Source of the DNA: Demequina litorisediminis | GTDB lineage: Bacteria > Actinomycetota > Actinomycetes > Actinomycetales > Demequinaceae | DNA length: 64,000 nucleotides | NCBI RefSeq assembly: GCF_030161615.1 | Contig: NZ_BSUN01000001.1 | Location: 1,736,001 to 1,800,000 of the forward strand | Reading direction: 5' to 3' | Shown here: piece by piece, positions 47,072-58,849 of the stretch | Layout of the letters: every line of letters starts with the position of its first letter | Numbering within the stretch: position 1 is the first letter of the stretch | Translations under genes and position numbers: made by a program | Notes under the pieces: model-generated | The model's database searches: none | What the model was told of the DNA's origin: nothing | What the model saw: only the letters and a program-made list of their open reading frames with translations

Positions 47072-48348
47072 TCAGGGGTAGAGGCCGCGGAGGTCGTGTG
47101 CCTCGATGACGCGCCTCACCGCCAACGCCGTGGCCGCCTCGCGATAGGTGATGCGGTGCGCGCCCGCATGCTCGACGACGGCGTGCCAGGCGTTCGTCAT
47201 GCGCTCCGCGAGCCTGTCGTTTACCTCGGATTCGCGCCACTGGTACGCCTGATTCGACTGGACCCACTCGAAGTAGGACACGATCACACCGCCCGCATTC
47301 GCAAGGATGTCGGGCACCACCAGCACGTCCCTGTCGGTGAGGATCTCGTCGGCCGCCTGCGTGGTGGGACCGTTGGCGCCCTCCACCACGATGCTCGCCC
47401 TGACCTGCGCGGCGTTGTCTTCAGTGATGACGCCCTCCAGGGCCGCGGGCACCAACACGTCCACGTCGAGCGTGAGCAGCGCGTCGCGGTCCAGGCTCGT
47501 CGGCACGCTCGAATCCGCGCACGGATCCCGTGGCGTCGACGTGGGCCGCGAGGCCCGTGACGTCGAGGCCTCGCTCATTGATGACGGCCCCGTCGACATC
47601 GGACACGGCGACCACCGTGACGCCCGCCTCCTGCAGGAAGCGAGCGGCGTCGCGGCCCACCTTGCCGAACCCCTGGACGGCGGCCGATGTCCTCGCAGGG
47701 TCGAGCCCCTGCTCGCCATGGCGAGCAGGGCCACGTGCGCGACGCCGCGGGAGGTGGCGCTGGCGCGGCCGAGTGAGCCGCCGAGCGCAATCGGCTTGCC
47801 CGTCACGACGCCGGGCACGGTGTGGCCCTTCGACGCCGAGTAGGTGTCCATGATCCACGCCATCGTCCGCTCGTCGGTGCCGATGTCCGGCGCCGGGATG
47901 TCCATGTCGGGCCCGATGATGGGCAGGATCTCGGAGGTGTAGCGGCGGGTGACGCGTTCGAGTTCGCCGAGCGAGTGCTCGCGCGGCTCGATGGCCACAC
48001 CGCCCTTGGCACCGCCGTAGGGGACGTCGACGAGTGCGCACTTCCAGGTCATCCACATCGCAAGCGCGCGCACTTCGTCGAGGTCCACGGCGGTGGAGAA
48101 GCGCAGGCCGCCCTTGGCGGGACCGCGCGAGAAGTTGTGTTGGACGCGAAATCCCTCGTAGACGGCGATCGAGCCGTCGTCGCGGCGCAGCGGTACGGCC
48201 ACCGCCATCTCCCGCCGGGATGTGGCGAGCATGCGGTGCACGCCCTCGCTGACGTCGAGCCTGCGCCACTGCTTGGGCGAGCCTGTGCCTTCGCGTCGTC
48301 GAGCGGGCCCCGGGTCAGGGTCGCCTCGGCGCTGATGGATGGGTTCAT
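47072..48348 (-). CDS. Glu/Leu/Phe/Val dehydrogenase
   Basis: NAD(P)-dependent glutamate dehydrogenase type. VPYGGAKGGVAIEP holds the catalytic Lys, GPDMDIPAPDIGTDERTMAW the conserved Asp, SAAVQGFGKVG the nucleotide-binding turn. Start ATG 48348 after GAGGAGG. Errors: AGCT insertions near 48277, 48252 and 47495 (gacgagcctggac), and one base lost near 47716 where AMAEQGLDPA is expected. Repaired length 424 residues. Confidence 0.9.
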
Positions 48349-48398
48349 CCGGGCCTCCTCGTTGAGTCCCTTCCGACTCTAGCCCCGGGAAGAACCCG

Positions 48399-49108
48399 TC
48401 AGACGCTCACCGGCCACTCGGGTCGCGGAAGGTCGTCCGTGCGTCCCTTGGAGCGCAGCCACGACGCGAACTCCGTCGCCCACACGCGATGAGCCTCGAC
48501 CTGCTGGCCCTGGAGGTCAGCGAGCTCCACCTCGCCCAGCGCGCGGTGCTTCGCGGCCATGGCGGGCAAAAGATCAAGGGTGGCGGCCACGTCTGCATCA
48601 GCGGCGTGAAGGTCGTCGGCGACCACCGCGACGCCGTAGTGCTCGCACATGTTGAGGAGCCTTGCGGGGGCCACGTCGGTAGCGGTCGAGGTGGCGATCG
48701 AGCACCAGCGGATCGACCACCGGTGCCACTTCGCCGCCGGGCAGGCGCGAGGCGAGCGACGGCAGGCCGTGGCGAGCGAGCCTCGCTTTCCAGGATGGAC
48801 AGGTCGAACTGTGCGTTGAACGCGACGAGCGGGAACCCGGCACCCATGGCGGCGGCGAGGATCGACGCGATCTCCTCGAGCGCGGTGGACGGCTGCACGC
48901 CGTGCTTGCGGGCATGTGCGGTGGTGATGCCATGCACCTCGGTGGCGCGCGCGGGAATCTCGACGCCGGGGTCGATCAGCCACGTGCGCGCGGTGGTCTC
49001 GCCGCCGGTGCGCGTGAGGATCGCGGCGGTCACGATGCGGTCATGCGCCGTGGACACTCCGGTCGTTTCGGTGTCGAAGCCCACCATGGTCTCGTCGAGC
49101 CAAGTCAT
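48399..49108 (-). CDS. DnaQ-like 3'-5' exonuclease (DEDDh family)
   Basis: ExoI FDTETTG with Asp and Glu, ExoII FNAQFDLSIL, ExoIII HAADADVAATLDLL (His/Asp). Resembles the DNA polymerase III epsilon-like exonucleases of actinobacteria, probably in proofreading or RNA/DNA trimming. Two AGCT insertions (near 48782, gcgaggctcgc, and near 48659, aaggctcctc). Repaired length 235 residues. 50 bases upstream of, and same strand as, the dehydrogenase gene. Confidence 0.85.
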
Positions 49109-49204
49109 GGTAACACTCTCCCACGCGGTGCCGACATCGCCTGGCGACTCCACGCATCGGCCCGCCGCAGGCCGATGCCAGGCACGCGGGGCTCCCGCGC
49201 CCGA

Positions 49205-49210
49205 TAGGCT
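49205..49210 (+). promoter_or_regulatory. -10 box of a probable leaderless guaB3 promoter
   Basis: TAGGCT six bases before GTG 49217; no ribosome-binding site. Confidence 0.5.
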
Positions 49211-49216
49211 GGGGCG

Positions 49217-50342
49217 GTGAGCCTACGAGACCGAAATCGGACGCGGCAAGCGGGGGCGCCGCGCCTACTCCTTCGACGACATCGCGGTGGTGCCCTCGCG
49301 CCGTACCCGCGACCCGCAGCAGGTGTCGCTGAACTGGCAGATCGATGCCTTCCAGTTCGACATCCCCGTGATCGCCGCACCTATGGACTCCGTGATGAGT
49401 CCCGCGACCGCGATCGCGCTGGGTCGCTTCGGCGGGCTCGGCGTCCTCGACCTCGAGGGGCTGTGGACGCGCTACGAGGACCCGACGCCGCTGCTTGAGG
49501 AGATTGCGCAGGCTCGACGGCATCGCCGCCACGGCCCGCATGCAGGAGATCTACCGCGAGCCGGTCAAGGGCGAGCTCATCGCAGAGCGCCTGCGCGAGA
49601 TCCGCGCCGCCGACGTCACCGTCGCTGGCGCGCTCAGCCCTCAGCGCACCCAGGAACACTACGAGACGGTCCTGAAGGCGGGCGTCGACCTGTTCGTGAT
49701 CCGCGGCACCACGGTGTCCGCCGAGCATGTCTCGCCCGAGGTGGAGCCACTCAACCTCAAGAAGTTCATCTACGACCTCGACGTGCCCGTCATCGTCGGT
49801 GGAGCCTCGACCTACCAGGCGGGCCTGCACCTCATGCGGACCGGTGCCGCGGGTGTGCTCGTGGGCTTCGGTGGCGGTTCGGCGCAGCGGACCCGCGCCA
49901 CGCTCGGCATCCACGCGCCGATGGCGACCGCGGTGTCCGACGTCGCCGCCGCGCGTCGCGACTACCTCGACGAGTCAGGTGGCCGCTACGTGCACGTCAT
50001 CGCCGACGGCGGCCTCGGTCGCTCGGGTGACCTGGTCAAGGCCTTCGCCTGTGGCGCCGATGCCGTCATGCTCGGCGCCGCCCTCGCGCGTTCCGAGGAG
50101 GCCCCCGGCCGCGGGTACCACTGGGGCCAGGAGGCTTACCACTCCGAGCGCCTCGCGGCGAGCGTGTCGAGGTCGGCACCGTGGCGCCTCTCGAGGAGAT
50201 CCTCCACGGACCCGGCCACCTCGCCGACGGCACCACCAACATCATGGGTGCCCTGCGGCGTTCGATGGCCACCACGGGCTACTCGGACCTCAAGGAATTC
50301 CAGCGCATCGACGTGGTGGTGTCGCCCTACCACCCCTCCTGA
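49217..50342 (+). CDS. guaB3: GuaB3 family IMP dehydrogenase-related protein
   Basis: Actinobacterial IMPDH paralogue without the CBS pair. Expected start MSYEIEIGRGKRGRRAYSFD; APMDSVMSPATAIALGRFGG, IVGGASTYQAGLHLMRTGAA and VIADGGLGRSGDLVKAFACG follow. IMPDH's GPGSxCTTR catalytic loop is replaced by GFGGGSAQRTRATLG, so it probably lacks classical IMPDH activity (GMP-reductase-like roles have been proposed for the family). AGCT errors: insertions near 49220 and 49510, one base lost near 50147 (expected SELPRGERVEVG). Repaired length 374 residues. Confidence 0.9.
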
Positions 50343-50353
50343 TCGCTGCGCTC

Positions 50354-50405
50354 AGGCGTGTGGCCGATGCGGTGTCAACCACCGCATCGGCCACACGCCT
50401 TTGCT
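50354..50405 (+). terminator. Terminator after guaB3
   Basis: A perfect 21-base inverted repeat, left arm 50354-50374, right arm 50380-50400, loop tcaac, then TTTGCTG. The core ggccgatgcggtg recurs, with small changes, in the hairpins at 53388 and 55615. Confidence 0.8.
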
Positions 50406-50578
50406 GTGCCTACACCCCGCTGACAGGTCATTCGCGCAGGAGATGCTGTCCTCGCGACAGGTCGTGCGACGTCGCGGCCGCGGCGCAGCGCGCGACCATA
50501 CGCTGACGGCCGCACCCTCGTGACGCCCCGCAGGCATCCCGCCGCGGGGTGAGGCGAGGCCTGATCAAGGCGGCCACC

Positions 50579-51236
50579 ATGTTCCGAAAGATTCTTCGTC
50601 CGTGGAAGCGGTTCGCCGAGCGCCGGCCCGAGACCGCACAGTTCATCGTCTTCATGGGCGTGAACACGGCGATGACGGTCCTGCAGGCTCGTGCTGATGC
50701 CGGTGCTGAAGGCCGGGTTCAACGGCACCGATCTTGTCGACGTCAACATGCAGGTCATGCCGATCGGCGACACGTTCGTGTTCGACTACCCGGCGGGGGC
50801 GCTGCCCGATGGTGGCGGCGGGCTCGCGTACTTCCTGGCCGTCCAGGTCACGATCGCCGTCGCCCAGACCATCAACTTCTTCCTGCAGCGCAACGTCACC
50901 TTCAAGTCGAACACCAACCCGTGGCGCGCCGCCGCCTGGTACGTGGTGGCGTACGTGGTGATCACGTTTGTCGCCGCGGTCGCCCAGGGCTTCTACAAGA
51001 CCCCCATCTACGACCTGTTCATCGACACGTGGGGGCTGGGGGCGACGGGCGAGACCCTTGGTGACCTCACCACGATGCTCATCAACGCCGGCATCTCGGT
51101 CCTCGTCTTCTACCCGATCTTCAAGGTCATCTTCCGGCGTGAGCCCGAGGACGGCGACGATGACGGTCACGCCATCGGGCCAGGCGGCGCCGCGCAGGGC
51201 ACATCGTCCGCGGGGATGACGACAGCCAGCATTTGA
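50579..51236 (+). CDS. GtrA-like integral membrane protein
   Basis: About four hydrophobic helices; FIVFMGVNTAMTVLQLVLMP, VAQTINFFLQRNVTFKSNTN and the C-terminal NAGISVLVFYPIFKVIF resemble GtrA/DPMS-associated membrane proteins that help move glycan-lipid. One AGCT insertion near 50687 (ctgcaggctcgtg). The ATG at 50579 is chosen; GTG 50549 would add ten residues. About 218 residues. C-terminal tail is acidic and Gly/Ala-rich. Confidence 0.65.
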
Positions 51237-51285
51237 CCTGGCTAGGCTCGTTCGGTCCCCTCGCCACCCTCACCAGGAGACCCCT

Positions 51286-52192
51286 GTGCCCGATCTTCAC
51301 CTGGAACATCTCTCCAAGTCGTACGGCGACTTGCGCGCCCTCGACGACGTCTCGTTTAGCGTCGCCGGAGGCGAACTCTTCGGCTTCGTTGGCTCGAATG
51401 GCGCCGGCAAGACCACCACGATGCGCATCATCCTTGGCGTGCTGCGGCCCGATGCGGGCGTCGTCACGTGGAATGGCAAGCCCGTCGATCTCGAGGTGCG
51501 CCGCCACATCGGCTACATGCCGGAGGAGCGCGGCCTCTACCCTCGCATGAAGGTGGGGGAGCAGCCTACTTATCTGGCCCGGCTGCACGGCCTGAGCGAG
51601 CGCGACGCGACCTCCGCCATGGAGCACTGGACCGAGGTGCTCGGGGTCGAGCAGCGTCGCGGCGATGAGGTGGACAAGTTGTCGCTGGGCAACCAGCAGC
51701 GCGTGCAGGCTCGCCTCCGCGCTGGTGCACGGGCCGGAGATTCTGGTCCTCGACGAGCCGTTCTCGGGTCTCGACCCGGTCGCCGTCGGCGTCATGAGCG
51801 AGGTGCTGCGCGACCGCGCGGCGGCGGGGGTGCCCGTCATCTTCTCCTCGCACCAGTTGGAGCTCGTGGAGCGGCTGTGCGACCGCGTGGGCATCGTCCG
51901 CTCGGGGCGGCTCGTGGCCCAGGGCACCATCGACGAGTTGCGCGCCACCGACCGGCCCCTGTGGGAGATTTCCGGTTCCCTGCCTGCTGGATGGGAGGCG
52001 GGCGTCGCTGCGGTCACCGTGACGCAGGAAGGACCCGGCGCGTGGCGCGTTGAGGCGGCGTCGGCCGAGGCAGCCCAGGCGGGCCTCGCCGCGGCCATGA
52101 AGTCCGGCACCGTCACATCGTTCGCCCCCGTGCGGCCCAGCCTCACGGAACTGTTCCAGGATGTGGTGAGCGCTCCGGAGGAGGCAGCATGA
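51286..52192 (+). CDS. ABC transporter ATP-binding protein
   Basis: ATPase of an ABC-2 type exporter, NatA-like. Walker A GSNGAGKTT, signature LSLGNQQRVQL, Walker B ILVLDEPFSGLDP, H-loop SSHQLELVERL. GTG start. One AGCT insertion near 51707 (caggctcgcc) precedes ASALVHGPEILVL. At 51564 cagcctact is in frame (Pro) where Leu is usual, possibly a miscalled CAGCTCACT. Repaired length 301 residues. Overlaps its permease by four bases. Confidence 0.92.
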
Positions 52193-53366
52193 ACACCGTG
52201 TGGCTGATCGCGCGGCGCGAGTTCCGCGTCCGCACCCTGTCCAAGGCGAGCATCATCTCGTCCGCCATCATGATCGCGGTGATCGTGATCGGCGCCATCG
52301 TCGCCAAGCCCTTCCTCGCCGATGACGGTGAGCCCGCCGTGGTGCAGGTGGACACCGCCACGGCCGCGGCGCTCGTGCCGTACCTGGACGCCACCGCCCA
52401 GGCGCAGGACGCGGACTACGTCTTCGAGGAGGCCAACGCGCCGGCGGAGCCCGCACTGGGCGAGGATGTCTCCGCGCTGGTGGTGGGCCCCGTCGAGTCG
52501 CCCACGCTGTACGTCGAGGACGGGGACGACACTCTCGCAGGCATCCTGCAGGCGGCGACCCAGGCCGCCGTGCTCGACGCTCAGGTCACCGCGCTTGGCG
52601 GCGACCCGGCCGCGGTATCGACGGCGCTCGCGGCGTCCGTCCCCACCGTCGAGCTCCTGGGCGACGGCAGCAGCAGCTTCGACTCCGGCGAGTTCTTCGC
52701 GGGCTTCGTGGTGATCCTGATCCTGTTCTTTGTGCTGATTCAGAGCCTCGTCGGTCATCATGATGGGCGTGGTCGAGGAGAAGTCCTCGCGGGTCGTGGA
52801 GATCCTGCTGGCCACCGTGCGCCCCGCGATCCTGCTCGGCGGCAAGGTGCTTGGCGTGGGGCTGTACGCGCTGGTTCAGGCGGCCGCGATGATCGTGCCG
52901 CTGCTGTTTGCGTCCTGGTACCTGGGGCTCCTGGGTGATCTGTCGATCGGCGTGGGCGCGCTCCTGACGAACTTCAGCATCTGGTTCGTGCTCGGTTTCG
53001 CGCTGTTCACCGTGTTCTTCGGCGGACTCGCGGCTCTCGTGTCACGCCAGGAGGACATCGGCGCGGTCACCACGCCCATGATGCTGCTGATGATGGTGCC
53101 GCTGTACCTCGCGATCTACCTGGTCCCCAGCGATCCCGACGGCCCGCTTACCTCGGTCTTGACGCAGGTGCCTTTCTTCGCGCCCTTCATGGTGCCGATG
53201 CGGGCTGCGTTCGGCGCCATCGCCCCGTGGGAGACCGCGCTCGCGATCGGCCTGTGCGTCATCGCGATCCCCGTTCTGGTGTGGGTGGCCGGCCGCGTCT
53301 ACGCGGGCGCGGTCCTCAACACCGGAGGACGCATGAAGCCTGCGCGACGCGTTCGCGCGAGGTTAG
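52189..53366 (+). CDS. ABC-2 type permease (NatB-like)
   Basis: Membrane partner of the preceding ATPase. One N-terminal helix (IISSAIMIAVIVIGAIVAKP), an extracytoplasmic domain of about 150 residues, then five or six helices including MGVVEEKSSRVVEILLATVR. Two AGCT insertions (near 52744, cagagcctcg for CAGAGCTCG, and near 53338, aagcctgcgc). Repaired length 391 residues. Family members export sodium, drugs or bacteriocins; substrate here unknown. Confidence 0.88.
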
Positions 53367-53387
53367 GCGGCGCTAGGCGCCACACGA

Positions 53388-53430
53388 GCGAGGGGCCGAT
53401 GCCGTGGTGACCACGGCATCGGCCCCTCGC
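53388..53430. terminator. Terminator hairpin between permease and chemoreceptor genes
   Basis: Perfect 20-base arms (gcgaggggccgatgccgtgg and its complement) around a TGA loop. It lies between converging genes and is probably bidirectional. The arms are identical to those of the hairpin at 55615-55658. Confidence 0.75.
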
Positions 53431-53446
53431 TATGTGCGCGACAGAC

Positions 53447-55557
53447 CTAGGCGAGACGGAAGGTGTCGACCCCGGCGGCCAGATCGGTCGCGATCGTGGT
53501 GAGGCTCGGCGACGGCAACGCCCACGTCGCTTGCGCCCCGCTGGGCGTCCTGCGCGGACAGTGCCAGTTCGTGCGCCGCGTCGGAGATGTCGTTGGCGCC
53601 TCCGGCGGCGACGATGAGGTTGCGCTCGATCTCCGAGGTGGTCGCGGTCTGCTCCTCGATGACGGCCGAAATTGACGTCTGGTGCTCGTTGACCAGCGCG
53701 ATCGATGCCGCCACCCGCTCCACGGCGTCCCTCACCTCGGCGGAGTCGGACGCCACCTCTTCGAGGACGGGCCTGATCGTGTCAATCGCCACCGCAGTCT
53801 GTTGCGCGAGATCCTTGACCTCGCCCGCCACCACGGCGAATCCCTTGCCCGCCTCGCCCGCCCTGGCGGCCTCGATCGTGGCATTCAGCGCAAGCAGGTT
53901 GGTCTGCGCCGCGATCGCCGTGATGGCCTTGAGGACCTCGGCGATGCGGGACGAGGAGTCACCCAGCCGGCCCGTGAGTGCCGCGGCCTCGTCGGTGGTG
54001 TCGACTGCGGTGCGGGTCTCACCAGACGCCGCCTGGACGTCGCGGGCCACGGATTCGATGGAGGCACGCATCTCGGTCATGGCCGCGGTGACGGCCTGGA
54101 CCTCTGCGCTCATAGAGGCCGATGTCTCGGCTGTGCCTCCCGCGTGGGAAGCAGTGCCCGCGGCCACCTGCTGGAGGCTGGTGCTCGAGCCGCCCAGTTG
54201 CAGGGCCGTGCCGTGGACCGCGGAGGCGCCGTCGCGCAGGCTGCTCACCGTGGTGCGCATGCTGACGATGGTGGCGCCGAGCGCGTCGCCCATCCGCCCG
54301 ATCTCGTCGGTGCCTTCGCCGGTCACCTCGCGTGAGAGGTCATGGTCGGCTACGCGGCGCAGCGCCTCGGTGAGATGCCCGATGCGGCGCACGATGCGGC
54401 CGGACGCCACCACGATGAAGGCCACGGCGAGTGCGGTGACCGCGAGCCCGGCGCCGATCAGGCGCCAGGTGAGAGAGGCGATGCCCGCCTCCAGCCCGTC
54501 CGGCACTGCGCGCAGGTCCGAGTCGAACCCCCACGCCCCGATGGTCCAGCCCCACGGCGCGAACGACGCCACCTTGACCTGGGCGGGGCCCGCCGTCCCG
54601 GTCAGCCGCACCGAGGCAGCCTCCGACTGGGCGGCCTCGGTCATGGCTGACGCCATCTCGGCATCGACCGCGTCGCCGGCTGCTGCGCCAGGCGGCGGGA
54701 CCGCCCACGTGCCGTCGGAGGCGAGGACGGTCACGTAGCCGTCGGCGCCTACCGTCACGTGCGCGAGCGACTCCCGCAGCGGCGCGTCCACCTCGCTTTG
54801 CGGCAGGCCAACGAAGAGGGCGCCCACCACCTCGTCGCCCACGGTGAGCGGCGCATACGCCGTCACGTACTGCTGGCCGACGACGGTGGCGGTGCCGTAG
54901 TACGACTGGCCCGCGAGCAGGGCGCCCACGACGGCGTTCGGGGTGCCGTCCGCGTTGGTGGCCCCGATCGACGTGCCGATGGCGCGCCCGCCGTCCGCAC
55001 CGGTGACGGTGGTGGCGACACGAAGCATGTCGCCCTCGTCGTTCATGCGCTGGAAGAGGGTCGCCGACGCGCCGAGCAGTGCGGTGATCTCATCGACAGC
55101 GACGGCGGGGTCGTCGAACGACGCGACCTGGCCGACGGGCACGCCGCCCACCTCCATGCCTGGAAGCGTCACGGACGCGACGTCGCCGGTGGACTGGTCG
55201 GCGGCCTCCCAGGAGACGGGGTCGCCGGTGCCGAGAGCCGAGGGAGTCCAGCGTGGCGAGAGCCACGGCCAACTCCGACTCCATGCGGTCGGTCACGGTC
55301 TCCACCTGCGTGGAGACCAGGTCAAGCGCTGTCGACGTGGTCTGGGAGAGGTTCTCGTCGGTCAGTCGCTCCACGTCGGCGGTGGCCTGGGCGGCGAACT
55401 GGGATGCCTGGTGTGAGGCGATGACGGTGAGGGTTCCTGAGGTGGCGAGGACGGCGAGGGCGCCGAACGTGACCAGTTGAAGCCTCAGGCTCGAACGGAT
55501 ACGGAAGGGGGCATGGGTACCTCGGTCTGGATGGGGTGTTCCTGACCGTTGCCCCAT
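53447..55557 (-). CDS. Methyl-accepting chemotaxis protein
   Basis: Membrane chemoreceptor: first helix [20 protein letters not shown], extracytoplasmic Cache-like sensor (about residues 50-330), second helix [24 protein letters not shown], and signalling domain with the conserved hairpin tip [20 protein letters not shown]. Two errors: one extra base near 55243 (expected [14 protein letters not shown]; not a clear AGCT) and one AGCT insertion near 53507 that hides the end [20 protein letters not shown]. About 702 residues. Start uncertain: ATG 55557 has no ribosome-binding site. Implies motility genes elsewhere. Confidence 0.9.
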
Positions 55558-55614
55558 CGGCCACGCACCCAGCAAGTGAGAGTTTCGTCACGTTCTGGGC
55601 GTGTCGCCGCACAG

Positions 55615-55658
55615 GCGAGGGGCCGATGCCGTGGTGACCCACGGCATCGGCCCCTCGC
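55615..55658 (-). terminator. Terminator after phosphoketolase
   Basis: Perfect 20-base arms identical to those at 53388-53430, loop TGAC. Lies 19 bases beyond the phosphoketolase stop on its strand. The two copies bracket the chemoreceptor gene. Confidence 0.75.
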
Positions 55659-55676
55659 TGTCAGCGGTGGCGGGTG

Positions 55677-58137
55677 CTACTCGTTGTCGCCGCCCGTGTC
55701 CTGCGTTCCGGCCATGGCGGCGCGCGCCTCGGGACCGGCATCGGGCCACACCCAGTCGGCCACCTCGGGCAGGTCCGCTCCGTGTTCGCGGGCGTAGCGG
55801 CGGGCCTCGAGGCGCTTGTCCTCGAGGTTCTGGCGCAGTTGCGCCGCCCGGGTGCCCAGCCTCGGTACCCGGTCGATGACGTCCATGGCGAGGTGGAAGC
55901 GGTCGATGTCGTTGAGCATCGCCATGTCGAACGGTGTGGTGGTGGTGCCCTCCTCCTTGAAGCCGCGCACGTGAAGGTTCGCGTGGCCGTTGCGGCGGTA
56001 GGTGAGGCGGTGGATGAGCCACGGGTAGCCGTGGTAGTTGAAGATGATCGGCTTGTCCGTGGTGAACAGCCTGGTCGAAGTCGCGGTCCGACATGCCGTG
56101 CGGGTGCTCCTTCTCGGGCTGCAGGCGCATGAGGTCGACCACGTTGACCATGCGGATCTTGAGGTCGGGAATCTCACGACGCAGGATGTCGATCGCGGCG
56201 AGGATTTCCAACGTGGGGACGTCGCCGGCCGCGGCCATGACCACGTCGGGCTCCTCGCCGAGCGGCACGTTGGAGGCGAACTCCCAAATGCCAAGACCCC
56301 TGGTGCAGTGGTCAATCGCCTGGTCCATCGTGAGCCACTGCGGCGCCGGCTGCTTACCCGCGACAACGACGTTGATGTAGTCGCGCGAGCGCAAGCAGTG
56401 GTCGTAGGTGCTGAGCAGAGTGTTGGCATCGGCGGGCAGGTACACGCGCACCACCTCCGCCTTCTTGTTGACCACGTGGTCGATGAAGCCGGGGTCCTGG
56501 TGAGAGAAGCCGTTGTGGTCCTGACGCCACACGTGGCTCGACAACAAGTAGTTCAGCGAGGCGATGGGACGGCGCCACGGCAGGCTCCTGAGACACCTTC
56601 AGCCACTTGGCGTGCTGGTTGAACATCGAGTCGACGATGTGGATGAACGCCTCATAGGACGTGAACAGGCCGTGGCGGCCGGTCAGGAGGTAGCCCTCCA
56701 GCCAGCCCTGGCACTGGTGCTCGGACAGCATCTCGATGACGCGGCCCGACGGTCCGGTGTGCGCGCCATCGTCCTCACGCCTGCCCTGCCACACCTTGTC
56801 GGTGACGTCGAGCACGGCCTGAATGCGGTTCGAGGCGAGGCTCGTCGGGCGCGAAGATGCGGAAGTTATCATCATTCGCGGCCATGATCGCCTTGAGGAA
56901 GTTGCCCAGTTCGCGCGTCGCCTCCACCTGGCCGGCCCCCGGGTTGGGGACGTCGACGGCGAAGTCGCGGAAGTCGGGCATGCGCAGGTCCCGCAGGACC
57001 AGGCCGCCATTCGCCTCGGGGCGCGCGGACATGCGCAGATCGCCTTCGGGGGCCATCGCCCTGGTCGCGGCCTTGGGGGCGCCGGCCTCGTCGAAGAGGT
57101 CGTCGGGCCCGTAGGCCTGCATCCACGACTCGAGCGTGCGCAGGTGCTCCTCGGTGTCGCGTGCGCTGGACAGCGGCACCTGGTGCGAGCGCCACGAACC
57201 CTCGGTCACGTTGCCGTCGATCGCGTCGGGGCACGTCCAACCCTTGGGGGTGCGGAACACGATCATCGGCCACATGGGGCGGTCCATGGCAGGGTTCTCG
57301 GCCGCCTCCGCCTTGATCGCCGCGATCTCATCCATGACCTCATCCAGCAGGGTGGCGAAGCGAGCGTGGATCGACTCGTGGCTCTCGTCGTCGAAGCCCG
57401 CGACAAAGACGTGGGGCTTGTGGCCGTAGCCGCGCATGAGGGCGTCGAGTTCGTCGTCGCCGATGCGCGCGAGCACCGTGGGGTTCGCGATCTTGTAGCC
57501 GTTGAGATGCAGGATGGGCAGCACCACGCCGTCGGTGGCGGGGTTGATGAACTTGTTCGAGTGCCAACTCGTGGCGAGCGGGCCCGTCTCGGCCTCGCCG
57601 TCGCCGACGATGGCGGCCACGAGCAGGTCGGGGTTGTCGAAGGCGGCGCCGTATGCGTGGCTGAGGGCGTAGCCCAGTTCGCCGCCCTCGTGGATAGAAC
57701 CGGGGGTCTCGGGAGCGACGTGCGAGGGGATGCCGCCGGGGAACGAGAACTGCTTGAACAGGCGGCGAAGGCCCGCCTCGTCTTCCGAGATGTCCGGGTA
57801 CGTCTCGGTGTAGGTGCCGTCCAGGAAGCCTGGAGGCGACCAGGCCGGGGCCGCCGTGCCCGGGGCCGATGATGTACATAGTGGGCTGCTGGCGCGCCTT
57901 GATCATGCGGTTGAGGTGCGCGTAGAGGAAGTTGAGGCCGGGCGTGGTGCCCCAGTGCCCCACGAGGCGCGGCTTCACGTCGTCGCGCTGCAGTCCACCG
58001 CGCAACAGCGGGTTGTCGAGCAGGTAGATCTGTCCGACCGACAGGTAGTTGGTGGCGCGCCACCATCGGTCAATGCCGTCGATCTCCTCCGCGGATGCGG
58101 CGTCGGAAGTGCGGGTCTGCCAGGGATGCTGTGTCAT
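55677..58137 (-). CDS. xfp: Xylulose-5-phosphate/fructose-6-phosphate phosphoketolase
   Basis: TPP enzyme that splits xylulose-5-P or fructose-6-P to acetyl phosphate. [20 protein letters not shown], the TPP motif [20 protein letters not shown], and [12 protein letters not shown] are visible. ATG 58137 follows GGAGG. Four AGCT insertions (near 57831, tccaggcttcc; 56843; 56586; 56070). Repaired length 818 residues, normal for the family. Gives a route to acetyl-P without loss of CO2. Confidence 0.94.
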
Positions 58138-58260
58138 GTGGACCTCCGTGTCGTGGGCCTTCATGCCCAGCATTCCACCGCGACCCCCGTTGCGCGAGGG
58201 CGAAAGTCCTATGGCGTATGTCGGTTGGGTGACGCCCCGATGACGGTCCCGCGTGCCCGC

Positions 58261-58849
58261 TCAGATGCGGGAGTGATCGCCCAGCCGGTGCCACGTGCGG
58301 TCGTGGTACACCAGGGCTCCCTCGCCATCGCTCACGTCGACATCGCGCTCGATGTGTGACTCCAGCGCCTGCGCGGCAAAGATGGTGGACGAGCCGGCGT
58401 TGAGGCGATCGATCACCGCGCACCGCACCCACGCACGCACGTCGTGATACACGGGCTCACCCGTCGCGAGCCGCGTCCACTGGTGGGTCGAGGCGAACCG
58501 ATCGATGCCTCGCGCGGCGCCCAGGCTTTGCGAGCTCGAGGTCGCGGGCATCCAGCAGGTGCACCACGACCGTCTCGGCGCGCGACAGGACATCGGAGGC
58601 GGACGACGACGCAGAGATGGAGAACACCAAGAGCGGCGGGTCCGCGCTGACCGATGACACCGACGAGGCGGTCAGGGCGACCGGGCCGTCGCCCGCATCG
58701 GCCGTGATCACCGCAACGCCGCCGGGGTGGCCGCGGAAGACAGCCTTGAAGTCGTCCGCCGGAAGGGACGGCGACAGGTCGTGCGGCGGTGCCGCGAGCT
58801 CGGAGGCGGCGCGTGGGGGACGGCGAGCCAAGGTGTCGCTCCTAGTCAT
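58261..58849 (-). CDS. Flavin reductase family protein (FMN-binding split barrel)
   Basis: NAD(P)H:flavin oxidoreductase type. DDFKAVFRGHPGGVAVITAD, ALTASSVSSVSADPPLLVFS and the His-containing HRLGDHSRI end are typical. One AGCT insertion near 58527 (gcaaagcctgggc) breaks LELAKLGAARGIDRF; a neighbouring gagctcg is intact. 195 residues. Its ATG overlaps the mesD stop by eight bases, so the two are translationally coupled. May deliver reduced flavin to the MesX-MesD reaction. Confidence 0.85.

Noticed and set aside
51127-52845. 572-codon minus-strand open frame over the ABC exporter genes
   Set aside because: Antisense shadow of clear ABC ATPase and permease genes; composition is low-complexity Arg/His/Ala.
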